Source: Conchocele bisecta (lineage: Eukaryota; Mollusca; Bivalvia; Lucinida; Thyasiridae). From it: a stretch of 64,000 nt of DNA. Both the position numbers and the translations under genes were made by a program. Positions 48,701-51,438 of this stretch are shown piece after piece; the first letter of the stretch is position 1, and every line of letters begins with the position of its first letter. A model generated the notes under the pieces. That model ran no database searches, was not told the origin of the DNA, and saw only the letters and a list, made by a program, of their open reading frames with translations. The DNA is taken from assembly GCA_029237695.1 (NCBI GenBank), contig CM055266.1:122750569-122814568 (forward strand), in the 5' to 3' direction.

Positions 48701-51438
48701 ACGCACGATTGGGGAGCCGTTCCATCGCGCAACTGTCAGGGTGAAGGAACGTACACACACCATCCTAGCGACGGACGCCCAGCTTCACCCACTCTCCAAG
48801 GCCAAGACATGGTATATCGATGGTACCTTCAAAGTCGTCAAAGCCCCCTTCTATCAACTCCTGTCAATACACGCCTTCATCAAGTCCGGCGACAACATGA
48901 AGCAGGTCCAACTCTGCTTTGTGATAATGTCCGGGAAAAAGCGCCGTGACTACAAAAAGGTAATGTATTTCAAGGTGCTATATGTCTGCATTATTCTCTA
49001 CTTCTACACGAGCGGTGCGTGGATACGTTCATTGTCGACTTCGAGGCAGGAATGTGGCAGGGACTGAGGGATGTGCATTCCACTTTGGGCAGGCTCTGTT
49101 CCGCAAAGTCCAAGAGCTAGGTATACAGGTAATTATTTCTAATGACCAAATATTATTTATTGCTTTGTCACAAAATGCATGTGTGAACTATTAATATTGT
49201 CGAAAGAAAGGAAACAGAAGTTACAACCAATTTCTCTGATGTTAAGTTTTGTGAATAATAAAATCAATTCCTAATAGAAGTTTCATGTATATTGTATGCA
49301 TATATAGATATTTACAGAGGGTGTACAGTGAACGCGACGACGTATACCGCATACTGAGGAAGACGTTCTCCCTACCCCTTCTCCTAGCTGACGACATCCG
49401 ACCAGCGTTCGAGCATCTGAAGACGAAGAGCGACACACCACAGACGGACGATTACTTCACCTACATCAACAACACCTGGATGACCAACGACATGTGGCTG
49501 GTGGAATCCTGGAGCCAGTACGGACGATCCGTGAGGACGAACAACGACTGCGAGGGGTGGCACAACAAATTAAATCGACGAGCGAGGAAGGGCAATCTAC
49601 CATTCTACATACTCGTAACCCTGCTGTACAACGAGGCGAAGGAAGTGATGATCCAGACGAAACTAGTGAAGGAGAAGAAGATGAGGCGACACCAGACGAA
49701 GAAGATCCAGGGACGACTGTGGAAGCTGTGGGAGCAGTACCGGACGAAGGCCATCTCGAGGAGCGCTCTGTTGGATGCATATGCATCTTTGTATGGACCC
49801 GTTTAGTTTGTGATGTGAAAGACTGATAGTTACGACCTTGTGTTACTAGACACTAGACTATATTTATGGTGGTATTAAGTTGTATGTGCTAAAAATGTGA
49901 TATATCGATGGTCTAGTAAAACTAGGTCGTATTGACCATGCTTCGAATAGCAGTTACGACCTTGTGTTACTAGACACTAGATATATTATTGAGACGAGAC
50001 TATATTTATGGTGGTATTAAGGTGCGTAATTTGAGGGTAAAAAGTGGTATTAAGTTGTATGTGCTAAAAATGTGCTTTATATTAAATGCATTATTATTAA
50101 ACTATTATGTATATGTCTATTGTCATTTTCACTCCATGATTAAGGATTAATTTCACAGACCATTCGCCACACTGTTCGCCACGATCCATCTCACAATTTC
50201 ATTTGAGGTGTTAGTTTGTCTGACAACCGAGTAGAAGACACCTGACGCATCGTTACACAATGATCACAGGTGGTCAACACGTACAGGTGTTAAATAATTG
50301 ACACACGTATCCTGAATTGAATCGATACATCGGGTTAACAATTGCGGGCAAGGCTCACATTACGTATATAAACGTTATAAAAGCTGATTATTTTTTATTT
50401 CATCATGTTTTGTTAATATTTTTATTATTTTTATAGTATACTTTTCATTTTAATTATACTGTGGCGAATCGTGTTTAAACTGTGGCGAATCGTGTTTTAA
50501 CTGTGGCGAATCATGTTTACTCTGTGGCGAATCGAGATGTGGCGAATCGCGATTGTGGCGAATCGAGAGTAATTCGTCAGTAATAACCAAATTTTACCTT
50601 CTTGTGAAGCTGGCTCTCTCCAAAGGAAAACATCTTTTCTGATGCAAATATAGCTAACACCAAGAAAGAGAAAGAATACTGCCAGTACCGCCAATATGGT
50701 CTTTGATACAAATTGCTCTTTGCGGTTGAACGAGCTGTCTATATCATTTGTTCTTTTCGGCTTAGGTTTCGCATCACCTTCAACATGATTAGTATACACC
50801 CATGAATCATTTGTGGTGTTCTGCAAAGGCATATCATGAATGGAGTCCGTTGATACTGAATTAGCACTGTTTTGTTTGCTTTTCTGTCCTTTTGGGCTAT
50901 AAATTGATTCTTCATCTTCAAATGTATCATCAAAAGCCAGAGTTGTATTTATCCCTTTTTCCTCGACTTCGAACATACTCTCATCTGCTGTGTCAGGGTC
51001 AGTGTCGGAGAATTCGTTTGGATAGATTTCCATCTGCCGAACTCGAGTGAGCCGTTTATTTTTGCTGATCTGCGTTGGCTGCAACGACACTGGTTCTACG
51101 TCATCGTTTCGGTTTCGAAGTCTCCGACTTGGGCGTTCAGTGGGTGTATGAACGTGTGCTTTGCGTGGTGACAACGATTTTGGCATTGATTTTGGTGCCT
51201 GGATATTGGGTTCAGTGTCATCTTGGCTATCATCACTGAATTCTTGTGGCGCCACAGACTTCCTTGGCTGTCTACCACCGCTTTTAGACCGTTTTACTGG
51301 GGGATTTTCTTTTGCTTTAAAGTGGTTTAGTTTCTTTATCAATATGGGTCTCTTTTTATAGTCAATTGGTAGCTTGATTGTTTCCCCAAAGCGTTTTAAT
51401 TCATTTGCAATTTCCTGATCAGTCAACTTGTCCGCCAT
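10183..51438 (-). CDS. LEMD3: MAN1/LEMD3-type inner nuclear membrane protein (whole gene, spliced)
   Basis: Known role of the family: MAN1 sits in the inner nuclear membrane, binds BAF and lamins through the LEM domain, and binds receptor SMADs through its C-terminal RRM, damping TGF-beta/BMP signalling. Seen here: join of 51438-50598, 40758-40718, 38153-38075, 36226-36144, 29174-29110, 26379-26237, 24039-23938, 22769-22658, 20811-20691, 17930-17894, 16422-16335, 14432-14324, 13172-13094 and 10334-10183. All junctions are GT-AG and phase-consistent, giving 683 residues. LEM domain about 1-45; basic/acidic low-complexity stretch 46-240; TM1 about 247-266; luminal loop 267-400; TM2 about 401-431; MSC winged helix about 432-530 (contains VWRW); RRM/UHM about 555-645 (contains GCVYMKC and VKYLRL). 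The RRM separates it from LEMD2, which ends soon after the VWRW motif. It is shorter than human MAN1 (about 910 residues), mostly in the N-terminal linker. The introns hold nearly all the repeats listed below. Expression was not tested. Confidence 0.93.
10375..10916. mobile_element. Fold-back element family M3, copy 2
   Basis: Ends CTGTCTGTTTCACTAAACCT / GTCTCGTGAAACAGACAG, flanked by TTA/TAA-type bases. The inner hairpin at about 10680-10760 (CCCCATAGACATCTTCAC and complement) recurs as a stand-alone hairpin at 20591-20661. The rest of the intron to 11560 holds only an AGCTCCAGATAAGG-type fragment at about 11010-11140. Confidence 0.75.
11562..11748. mobile_element. Small inverted-repeat element M7, copy 1 of a tandem pair
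   Basis: Ends GGGGGCGTCTCAATA / TATTGAGACGTCCCCC. The whole segment with its flank (GATGAACAGAGAA) is repeated about 220 bp on with only a few differences. Confidence 0.7.
11783..11969. mobile_element. Small inverted-repeat element M7, copy 2
   Basis: Near-identical to 11562-11748, differing for example at CGCGG/CGCTG and ACGTCC/ACGGCC. The shared right flank points to tandem duplication and not two insertions. A fragment ending CAGCTTATCTGGAGTTC lies at 12050-12105. Confidence 0.7.
12195..12468. mobile_element. MITE family M1
   Basis: TAGCCGATTTCACCAACATT to AATGTTGGTGAAACAGGCTA with centre CAGCCAAAATGGCTG. Flanks CAG at left and CTG at right. Confidence 0.85.
12680..13075 (-). mobile_element. 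Retroposon family B copy beside LEMD3 exon 14
   Basis: Tail GTTTGTTTATTCGTGTTTAA, body, intact CCAAACCAGGTCTCCG site, and head GCATGCTCCCACCCACTAC ending about 20 bp from the exon 14 donor. This copy supplies the empty site for the M1 insertion at 2420. Confidence 0.75.
13094..13172 (-). CDS. LEMD3: LEMD3 exon 14 (RRM/UHM, RNP1-like strand)
   Basis: 79 bp, acceptor actgttacag, donor GACG|gtgagc; encodes GCVYMKCSSCEKAYEACQSL then HGWWFD, residues 608-633. GCVYMKC replaces the aromatic RNP1 of true RNA-binding RRMs, as in UHM-type protein-binding domains; LHGWWFDGR is the RRM helix-2/strand-4 turn. Phase 0 in, 1 out. Confidence 0.94.
13235..13515. repeat. Fold-back region, TTAA-type MITE relative
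   Basis: TTAACCCGTACAATG at 13239, ATAGTTTGACAGCACATTAG as in the element at 15718, then a palindrome around CACTCATTTGAACCGTCTTG / TGAGACGCTTTGAATGAGTG. Degenerate. Sequence from 13516 to 13757 is unassigned. Confidence 0.45.
13758..13997. mobile_element. MITE family M6, TTAA-flanked (piggyBac-like ends)
   Basis: TTAACCCTTTCAACACC at left and GGTGTTGAAAGGGTTAA at right, 240 bp, with the core palindrome GGCTCGTTACGAGCC. TTAA target sites plus CCC/GGG termini are the established signature of piggyBac-superfamily elements; the assignment rests on these alone. Confidence 0.7.
14324..14432 (-). CDS. LEMD3: LEMD3 exon 13 (RRM/UHM)
   Basis: 109 bp, acceptor cacttgcag, donor GAG|gttagt; residues 571-607, including WHVDIENAILEKAEGNNGIL then HIHVDRGSRE: the first helix and second strand of the RRM. 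Phase 2 in, 0 out. Confidence 0.93.
14549..14931. mobile_element. MITE family M4
   Basis: Ends GGCTCCAGATAAG / CTTATCTGGAGCC with TAATTGAGTATTGTCACTCC and ATTTCAATTGGGTTTTTGG-type subterminal motifs. Other copies at 28686, 38370/38564, 40283 and 62644. Confidence 0.75.
14929..15290. mobile_element. MITE family M5 joined to M4
   Basis: Starts GGAGATAAGGTGCATATTTT, has TTGAGCTGCAAAAAGCAGAC and its complement, and ends GGGGTATAATACTCTTTAGA ... CTTATCTGCAGCTC. Shares its last 15 bp with M4 ends but a different body. Relatives at 23570 and 35800. 15291-15717 is unassigned. Confidence 0.6.
15718..15949. mobile_element. TTAA-flanked fold-back MITE
   Basis: TTAACCCTTAGACCACTATT / GTAGCGGTCTAAGGGTTAA; centre ATTCTGAAGTGCTGTCAAAC with its complement. 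Same signature (TTAA and CCC/GGG) as M6 but a different body. Related fragments at about 7050, 13239 and 36425-36617. Confidence 0.7.
16335..16422 (-). CDS. LEMD3: LEMD3 exon 12 (start of RRM/UHM)
   Basis: 88 bp, acceptor ttttctgacag, donor GC|gtaagt; encodes (A)FGETSQTVNSLPYG then PTPCLKVRNMFDSN, residues 542-570. PTPCLKVRNMFD is the typical first strand of UHM/RRM domains of the MAN1 and U2AF type. Not an obvious ORF; located by requiring phase 1 in and phase 2 out. Confidence 0.93.
16762..16858 (+). repeat. 33-bp minisatellite, three units
   Basis: Units of CTACATTCGTCCTACATCC plus GGCCTACATTCATC, three nearly perfect copies. They give an open frame with an 11-residue repeat, but nothing suggests it is a gene. 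Confidence 0.8.
16899..17184. mobile_element. MITE family M1
   Basis: TAGCCTATTTCACCAAAATT to TTTTGATGAAATAGGCTA; flanks CTG and CAG. Followed at 17195-17430 by a family D repeat (GACATTGAACTTGAGC, GACTACAGAATGAACAAATG). Confidence 0.83.
17554..17859. mobile_element. MITE family M1 next to LEMD3 exon 11
   Basis: TAGCCTATTTCACGAACATT to ATGTTGGTGAAATAGGCTA; CAG on both sides. Ends 34 bp short of exon 11. Confidence 0.83.
17894..17930 (-). CDS. LEMD3: LEMD3 exon 11 (MSC-RRM linker, 37-bp exon)
   Basis: 37 bp, acceptor tgtgtttcag, donor CAAG|gtaagt; encodes TFPNGGRQWQGQ (530-541). The WQGQAF motif completed by exon 12 matches the LEMD3-specific linker to the RRM. Phase 0 in, 1 out. Confidence 0.85.
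18029..19668 (+). mobile_element. Tandem-unit element E, copy 1
   Basis: Starts AACAAGAGGGCCATGATGGC and ends GCTTCGCTCAGGTGAGCTAA. Interior: about 3.5 units of roughly 430 bp, each with GACCCCGGGGTCACCATTTT, GATCATTCCTACCAAGTTT and GGCGGCCATCTTGGAT, then a GACGACGACGGACG run. An inverted copy lies at 59129-60746. Each end contains its own short palindrome. No coding frame longer than about 100 codons; class unknown. Confidence 0.75.
19970..20096. mobile_element. MITE family M1, left half only
   Basis: TAGCCTATTTCACCAACATT to CATTATCACAGCCA, then a jump into unrelated sequence at the central palindrome. Between 19669 and 19969 lie a fragment of a retroposon (GGTTTAACGTCCCAGC) and unassigned sequence. 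Confidence 0.7.
20097..20585. repeat. Degenerate tandem repeat with AATCAAACTTTCTGATTTCG
   Basis: Two to three units of about 150-180 bp with AATCAAACTTTCTGATTTCG, GAGACTGAGCACAG and CTATGCTCAGACT. Related to short palindromes at 17488 and 58590-58690. Confidence 0.55.
20591..20661. repeat. Perfect 34-bp hairpin 29 nt downstream of the exon 10 donor
   Basis: Two perfect 34-bp arms (start TTTCCCCATG, inner CATCTTCAC) around a 3-base loop, GGA. The same hairpin forms the core of fold-back element M3 at 10680-10760. It lies inside the intron immediately after LEMD3 exon 10 (donor at 20690) and would fold in the pre-mRNA. Confidence 0.9.
20691..20811 (-). CDS. LEMD3: LEMD3 exon 10 (MSC domain core)
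   Basis: 121 bp, acceptor tttatgacag, donor CAG|gtacac; residues 489-529. It contains LWDEAVQFIEANESRIRVET and EEFTVWRWLQ, the best-conserved part of the MAN1/LEMD2 C-terminal domain (WDxAVxFxxxNESRxxxE ... VWRW). Phase 2 in, 0 out. A perfect hairpin starts 29 nt into the following intron. Confidence 0.95.
20849..21200 (-). mobile_element. Retroposon family B copy
   Basis: GTTTGTTTGTTTATTGGTGT tail at left, body to CCAAACCAGGTCTCCATTCG, head truncated after GCTAAATTA. Confidence 0.75.
21400..22440. repeat. Tandem family D repeat, about five units
   Basis: Units of roughly 150-180 bp, each with CATTTGACCTTGA(C/T), GGGCATGTGG or GGGCAAAGG, TATAGAATGAA, GATGATG and GAGATATAAGGTATGTAAA. The last unit reads GCCACATGGGTGGGCTATAG and ends GACATACTTCGTATGCCGTG. 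Open frames on the minus strand are products of the repeat. Confidence 0.65.
22658..22769 (-). CDS. LEMD3: LEMD3 exon 9 (MSC domain)
   Basis: 112 bp, acceptor tcactgcag, donor GCAG|gtaagc; residues 452-488 including YPAYMAVQHIRDQLI, the H(I/V)RD motif of the MAN1/LEMD2 winged helix. Phase 1 in, 2 out. Confidence 0.92.
22899..22972. repeat. Near-perfect hairpin between exons 8 and 9
   Basis: AGGAGTCGAGATCTGATAAA and its complement, meeting at ACTAGATTCTAGT; arms of about 34 bp with one extra base. Probably the remains of a fold-back MITE. Neighbouring 22973-23152 is unassigned. Confidence 0.75.
23153..23400. mobile_element. MITE family M6, TTAA-flanked
   Basis: TTAACCCTTTCCCC to GTGGAGTTGAAAGGGTTAA, core GACGGCTCGTCACGAGCCGG. 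A further inverted end fragment (CTTTCAACCCTACAGACC, GATCCAGATGAGCCGG) lies at 23452-23520. Confidence 0.7.
23570..23890. mobile_element. MITE family M5
   Basis: TTTTACTCACTTATTTTAGC, TTGAGCTGCAAAAAAGC with the mirrored GCAGCTCAAATAAG, GGGGTATAATACTCTTTAGA, CTCATCTGGATCTC. Reaches to within about 50 bp of the exon 8 donor. Confidence 0.55.
23938..24039 (-). CDS. LEMD3: LEMD3 exon 8 (TM2 end and start of MSC domain)
   Basis: 102 bp; encodes VAVGVLGIFYLRWQNKKKER then AQRKVYDMVESII (419-451). TM2 ends in RWQNKKKER, whose positive charge puts the C-terminus on the nucleoplasmic side. YDMVESIID is the conserved entry to the MSC domain. The acceptor is inside the longer open frame: ttgttgacag at 24040-24049, chosen because only it keeps phase 1. 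Donor ATAG|gtacag. Confidence 0.9.
   Translation of the reverse strand: MLRLACWGSSTCAGRTRRRSGHRGRCTTWWRAS
24119..24425 (-). mobile_element. Retroposon family B copy, head-truncated
   Basis: TTGTTTGTTCATTGGTGTTT tail at left; body to GTCTGTGAGGGCCAAAACAG, head missing. Confidence 0.7.
24612..24914. mobile_element. MITE family M1
   Basis: TAGCCTATTTCACCAACATT to AATGTTGATGAAATAGGCTA, complete with central palindrome; flanks CAG and CTG. The 24426-24611 stretch is a diverged CCTTGACATT-type repeat. Confidence 0.85.
25200..25425. mobile_element. MITE family M2
   Basis: GGGGCTCGTTTCACTAAACT to AGTTTAGTGAAACCGGCCCC. Further along, 25669-25715 resembles the start of element E (CAAGAGGGTCATTGTGGCCC) and 25840-26210 a degraded M3 copy (CCCCATGTTAATTTCCCATA, GGAACAGACAGTAG). 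Confidence 0.7.
26237..26379 (-). CDS. LEMD3: LEMD3 exon 7 (end of lumen, start of TM2)
   Basis: 143 bp, acceptor ttgctacag, donor TGCT|gtaagt; residues 370-417. After an acidic luminal stretch (SVEEVAQLESAYGDLP) it runs into the second transmembrane segment, LYLSLFKVLYGFFLLAC. Phase 2 in, 1 out. Confidence 0.9.
26494..26705 (-). mobile_element. Retroposon family B copy, internally deleted
   Basis: TTTATTGGTGTTTAACAGCC is followed directly by CCCTTCCCCTAAAAGTAATA, so the part between tail and body is lost. Head GCATGCTTCCACCTGCCACC is present. Confidence 0.7.
26816..28473 (+). mobile_element. Tandem-unit element G, copy 1, inside an M1 MITE
   Basis: Starts ACAAGAAACGAGGCAAAGCC and ends TTTTTTTCAAAAAACCTGGC; the ends share an 11-bp inverted CCAGGTTTTTT. 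Inside are GACGGACGGACGG, about two to three 150-200-bp units with TTTGACCTTGACATTGGGCA, and four 140-170-bp units with TTTGGTGGTCCTAGGTGGTA. M1 sequence lies on both sides (26779-26815 and 28480-28565), so G jumped into M1. Larger copies at 34025 and 46212. Confidence 0.78.
28686..29025. mobile_element. MITE family M4 beside LEMD3 exon 6
   Basis: GGGCTCCAGATAAGG to GCAGCTTATCTGGAGC, the same body as 14549-14931. Confidence 0.75.
29110..29174 (-). CDS. LEMD3: LEMD3 exon 6 (luminal loop)
   Basis: 65 bp, acceptor tatcccacag, donor AA|gtaagt; encodes DKENLQRLCLLLLVNNPSWD plus I, residues 349-369. The NPSWDI motif resembles the luminal 'WDI' stretch of MAN1/LEMD2 proteins. Phase 0 in, 2 out. Confidence 0.88.
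29198..29485. mobile_element. MITE family M6, one copy plus an inverted partial copy
   Basis: TTAACCATTTCACCCC to GCTGTTGAAAGGGTTAA (29198-29362); a second end then starts in the opposite sense, TTAACCTTTCAAC at 29359, with the complete core GAGCCGGCTCGTAACGAGCC. Confidence 0.65.
29505..29705 (-). mobile_element. SINE with a tRNA-like head (family C)
   Basis: On the minus strand it opens with an A-box-like GGACTAGGGGTTAGAGCACC, an anticodon-stem-like CTGACTTCCAATCTGGAGG and a B-box-like GGGCTCAAACC, which resembles tRNA-Gly(TCC). Its 3' part, CTTAGCTGTTGCTGGAACAT then TAAACCCATTCAC, resembles the tail of family A. A tail fragment recurs at 19672-19727. Not a functional tRNA: no acceptor stem. 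Confidence 0.6.
29740..33490. mobile_element. 3.7-kb inverted-repeat transposon carrying a decayed cysteine-rich gene
   Basis: The left 350 bp and the reverse complement of the right end share, in order, a CCTATACCCATGTGTATAGG-like palindrome, GGTAGATG, ATCAAAATGGCCGC and TTTTTGTCC, then more distant matches around AAAATGGCC. These long imperfect inverted repeats enclose the pseudogene at 30455-32312. Boundaries are approximate. The interior away from the gene (32313-33290) has no other frame. Confidence 0.5.
30455..32312 (+). pseudogene. Decayed transposon-type gene with C-terminal cysteine-rich motif
   Basis: Broken frames on one strand, in order: RVMDHLETTVQHELNGHKGL (about 30795), MVVNDGIMSAGKKHDAG (about 31580), HIITCDDSLSKMGTKHAAL (about 31830), YLVRVWASARSKTTMCTFDR (31943-32003), LPPTSSIIRGHIGRA (32010) and CGCHVKCKTNRCSCKKRHVP (32200) with C-x-C spacing, ending at TGA 32312. 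These motifs recall a family of uncharacterised invertebrate proteins often in many genomic copies; that recollection is from memory. At least five frameshifts or stops. Function unknown. Confidence 0.6.
33545..33690. repeat. Short copy of the 'CCGCCACGGAAGCGG' element
   Basis: AAGAATTCCGCCACGGAAGC, then GTGAAAAAACAATAACTTTT and ACGCATTTGCCTTACAAAAA, ending near GCGCCTAC. It lacks the internal duplicated unit of 3145-3599. Confidence 0.65.
33826..34024. mobile_element. MITE family M1, left half, joined to element G
   Basis: From AGCCTATTTCATCAACATTG through the centre (CAGCCAAATTGGCTG) to TTCAGTATAATA, where element G begins. The right half is absent. Confidence 0.75.
34025..35797 (+). mobile_element. 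Tandem-unit element G, copy 2 (long array)
   Basis: ACAAGAAACGAGGCAAAGCC to AAAAACCTGGCTAAAAA. About six units of roughly 150 bp with GATCGCGCTTTCCGCAAGC, GACAATGATGATAAACACCC, GAAGTATCAAGGTATTGGG, AGAGATATAGTACACGAAAA and TTTGACCTTGACATTGGGC, then two TTTGGTGGTCCTAGGTGG-type units and a CGCCCGCCCG run. Many single-base indels between units look like homopolymer sequencing error or rapid decay. Confidence 0.78.
35800..36090. mobile_element. MITE family M5 beside LEMD3 exon 5
   Basis: GTACTCACAACAATCTGAAA, TGAGCTGCAGTGTTTGATTT with mirrored TTTTGCAGCTCAAATAAATG, GGGTATAATACTCTTTAGAT and CTTAACTGGAGCTC. Confidence 0.55.
36144..36226 (-). CDS. LEMD3: LEMD3 exon 5 (luminal loop)
   Basis: 83 bp, acceptor ttttttctcag, donor CAG|gtcagt; encodes residues 321-348, GQFELGKITEERTRLG then TSEVEDMMKSEQ. 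Phase 1 in, 0 out. Confidence 0.86.
36425..36620. repeat. Fold-back element, TTAA-type relative
   Basis: ATTTGCTGTTATGTCATATT, TTTGACAGCACTTTAGAATC / GATTCTAAACTGCTGCCAAA, ending GTAAGGGTTAA. Same body as 15718-15949. Confidence 0.6.
36655..36707 (+). repeat. Poly-G tract
   Basis: Almost uninterrupted G over about 50 bases with one CCA break. Likely of uncertain true length in the assembly. The glycine-rich frames across it are artefacts. Confidence 0.9.
36904..37075. repeat. Fold-back element
   Basis: CTACCATTTTGAAATCCTGG then ATTTATTTCCCC and CGAGACATCTG, mirrored as CAGATGTCTCGGGGAAATAA then CTCAAAATGGTAG. About 55-bp imperfect arms. The rest of this intron to 37555 is unassigned. Confidence 0.7.
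37590..37722. repeat. Fold-back element with GGGATTCCGCTGGCGA ends
   Basis: Imperfect arms GGGATTCCGCTGGCGATCG (at 37594) and TTTCGCCAGCGGAATCCCTG (ending 37719), with ATTGGCGATAAAAA inside. The element at 63655-63897 has the same AATTTTCGAAAAAA centre. Confidence 0.65.
38075..38153 (-). CDS. LEMD3: LEMD3 exon 4 (luminal loop)
   Basis: 79 bp, acceptor ttatttgtag, donor AAAG|gtatgt; encodes ECYTAENGSKALTYIRKLHR and continues to KLAMLK, residues 295-320. Phase 0 in, 1 out. Helical, basic luminal segment. Confidence 0.87.
38370..38920. mobile_element. MITE M4 with an M2 copy at its left end
   Basis: GGGCTCCAGATAAGG at 38370, then an M2 piece (palindrome GCATAGGCTGCATATGCAGC, right end GTGAAACGGCCCCC at about 38562), then CCAGATAAGGAATTAGTAAT again and the full M4 body to CTTATCTGGAGCTC at 38920. 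The repeated CCAGATAAGG on both sides of the M2 piece suggests insertion with duplication at the M4 terminus. Confidence 0.65.
38983..39201. mobile_element. MITE family M2
   Basis: GGGGCCGCCGTTTCACTAAA to TTTAGCGAAACGGCTCC, with the central palindrome mostly deleted. 39202-40282 holds no recognisable gene or repeat. Confidence 0.7.
40283..40637. mobile_element. MITE family M4 close to LEMD3 exon 3
   Basis: GGGCTCCAGATAAGG to CACCTTATCTGGAGTTC; the central arms AGAATTGTCTCCTTGGAGAC are intact. Confidence 0.75.
40718..40758 (-). CDS. LEMD3: LEMD3 exon 3 (luminal loop)
   Basis: 41-bp exon, acceptor gtttcag, donor AAG|gtaaga; encodes (E)LKENFCEHTKDKK, residues 281-294. The cysteine is part of the luminal loop, where conserved cysteines are expected in MAN1/LEMD2. 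Phase 1 in, phase 0 out. Confidence 0.85.
40985..43290. mobile_element. 2.3-kb fold-back element with internal tandem units
   Basis: Outer arms share ACTCTTGCAA, CTACTCCCGTACCGTC, TCCTCTGCAGA and CAGATCTGATTC-like motifs with inverted counterparts at 43140-43280 and run towards GGCTGATGCAC / GTGCATCGGC. The inner part has about three 200-bp units at left (GGACTTCGTGTCTAAGAAAA, GGGCCTATAAAAACCACATT, ATTTTATTGAGGTACCCATA) and two or three inverted at right; the centre is near 42150-42500 and contains retroposon B tail pieces (CTTAGCTGTTGATAGGCTGT). No transposase. A further end fragment is at 43825-43895. Confidence 0.65.
43506..43584 (-). CDS. LEMD3: LEMD3 alternative first coding exon (LEM-less isoform)
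   Basis: Opens with ATGG in good context (ACAAAATGG) and encodes MASSILDQHSKIGIKLEAEL then SSDIMA, ending in donor G|gttagt in phase 1. Exon 3 begins in phase 1 and accepts both this exon and exon 1. Using the only nearby upstream AG (43595-43596) as an acceptor after exon 1 would break the frame, so it works as a first exon and not as an internal exon. The isoform would be 429 residues with no LEM domain and no TM1: luminal-loop residues, TM2, MSC and RRM. No signal peptide is visible; TM2 would have to be the only anchor. Confidence 0.6.
43628..43689 (-). promoter_or_regulatory. CRE-like site cluster upstream of the alternative first exon
   Basis: Four CREB/ATF-type sites lie within 62 bp, 44-105 bp upstream of the alternative ATG: a palindromic TGACGTCA at 43682-43689, TGACGTAA (minus strand) at 43669-43676, TGACATCA (minus strand) at 43648-43655, and TGACGTTG at 43628-43635. 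No TATA box is evident. Inferred to be a CREB/ATF-responsive core promoter for the LEM-less transcript; not shown. Confidence 0.45.
43912..43919 (+). repeat. Target duplication, left of MULE
   Basis: GTCAGTAA, matched exactly at 50576-50583. Eight-base duplications are within the usual 8-11 bp of Mutator-like elements. Confidence 0.75.
43928..44045 (+). repeat. MULE left terminal array
   Basis: CTCGATTCGCCACAATC, then repeats of ACGATTCGCCACAG separated by AGTAAAC, TTAAAAC or TTTAAAC. Arrays of this kind in transposon ends are commonly transposase-binding sites; inferred here. Confidence 0.85.
44462..44570 (+). pseudogene. MULE gene exon 1: first half of a PHD-like zinc finger
   Basis: MPAPPCIFCLRRIYKNSRAV then TCDNCQRWHHIKCGNTG. 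C-x2-C, C-x2-C, W-H-x3-C spacing of a PHD finger, as often seen in mobile-element proteins ('CDxCxxWxHxxC'). Donor CACAG|gtaaat in phase 1; the acceptor tttcctcag at 44769 continues it. Confidence 0.75.
44807..45277 (-). mobile_element. Retroposon family A copy inserted in the MULE PHD exon
   Basis: 471 bp flanked by GCCGTCAATGA (44796-44806 and 45278-45288). Removing it and one duplication restores the frame through EYEDAVNERRDLQFTCLGC, which supplies the last Cys pair of the finger. With it, the frame reads NE then TGA. Confidence 0.92.
45278..46117 (+). pseudogene. MULE gene: end of PHD, acidic linker, FLYWCH finger
   Basis: RRDLQFTCLGCRPEE, an acidic threonine/serine linker with a tandem repeat (LEESILDTSVNNTSTFDVSR and PEETTVDTSVDNTLTFDVSR), then a FLYWCH-like finger: KLVSSDGYAYVINRKFPSG, DWRCSVRRKDLVCSATV, and a terminal H-x-H (REHSHTA at about 45950). 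FLYWCH fingers bind DNA and commonly accompany MULE transposases. The last 50 codons (to 46117) are probably past the real donor. Confidence 0.75.
46082..46165. repeat. Hairpin after the FLYWCH exon
   Basis: CAATTATTGACTAGTGAGCC then ATAGAATAT, mirrored by ATATTCTATGGCTCACTAGT then CAATAATTG: about 29-bp near-perfect arms. Might end transcription, or be the core of a lost MITE. Confidence 0.7.
46212..47932 (+). mobile_element. Tandem-unit element G, copy 3, inside the MULE
   Basis: ACAAGAAACGAGGCAAAGCC to AAAAACCTGGCTAAAAA; about six 150-bp units with GATCGCGCTTTCCGCAAGC plus two TTTGGTGGTCCTAGGTGG units. A related tail (AACACGAAAACTTAACATTG, GACGACGACGCCGACGAC, CTTTCCGCTTCGCGGGCGAG) lies at 48330-48485, just before the transposase exons. 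Confidence 0.8.
48490..49806 (+). pseudogene. MULE transposase exons (frameshifted)
   Basis: Exon about 48490-48959 (HALHQIASRARIGLRPDDPT, DLDYEIDKDYL, KAKTWYIDGTFKVVKAPFYQ); possible 53-bp intron 48960-49012; exon 49013-49128 (VDTFIVDFEAGMWQGLRDV, then in another frame EGCAFHFGQALFRKVQELGI); exon 49318-49806 (RVYSERDDVYRILRKTFSLP, NNDCEGWHNKLNRRARKGNL, stop at 49806). The jump at about 49065-49075, where GGGATGTGC overlaps both frames, suggests loss of the short stretch normally between 'LRDVF' and 'GCAFH'. Confidence 0.78.
50455..50568 (-). repeat. MULE right terminal array
   Basis: Mirror of the left end: CTGTGGCGAATCGTGTTTAA repeated, ending GATTGTGGCGAATCGAG. The outermost unit differs from the inner ones in the same way at both ends (CTCGATTCG...CAATC). 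Confidence 0.85.
50598..51438 (-). CDS. LEMD3: LEMD3 exon 1: LEM domain, linker and TM1
   Basis: Encodes residues 1-280 plus one base. The start is ATGG in good context (AAAATGG), opening MADKLTDQEIANELKRFG, a LEM-domain signature. Then follow a KRSKSGGRQPRK basic patch, acidic serine-rich stretches (possible phosphorylation and lamin-binding linker), a KPKPKR patch at about 224-229 just before the membrane, and TM1 at about 247-266. The donor is AAG|gtaaaa, phase 1, which fits exon 3 directly (281 = Glu). The open frame runs past the donor to 50497, but that part is intron and transposon end. Confidence 0.92.

Larger units (their letters stand above)
44462..49806 (+). pseudogene. MULE transposase gene (PHD finger, FLYWCH, DDE), disrupted
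   Basis: Reconstructed parts: exon 44462-44570 and 44770-44806 with its continuation after 45288 (PHD-like finger), acidic linker and FLYWCH finger (to about 45960), transposase exons about 48490-48959, 49013-49128 and 49318-49806, stop TAG at 49806. Family knowledge: MULE transposases use a DDE triad. Candidate residues: D in WYIDGTF (48813), D in FIVDFEAG (about 49038), E in NNDCEGWHNKL (about 49551). Breaks: the retroposon in the PHD exon gives an immediate TGA, and a frameshift follows the second D. So no intact product unless the retroposon is spliced out. Confidence 0.8.
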
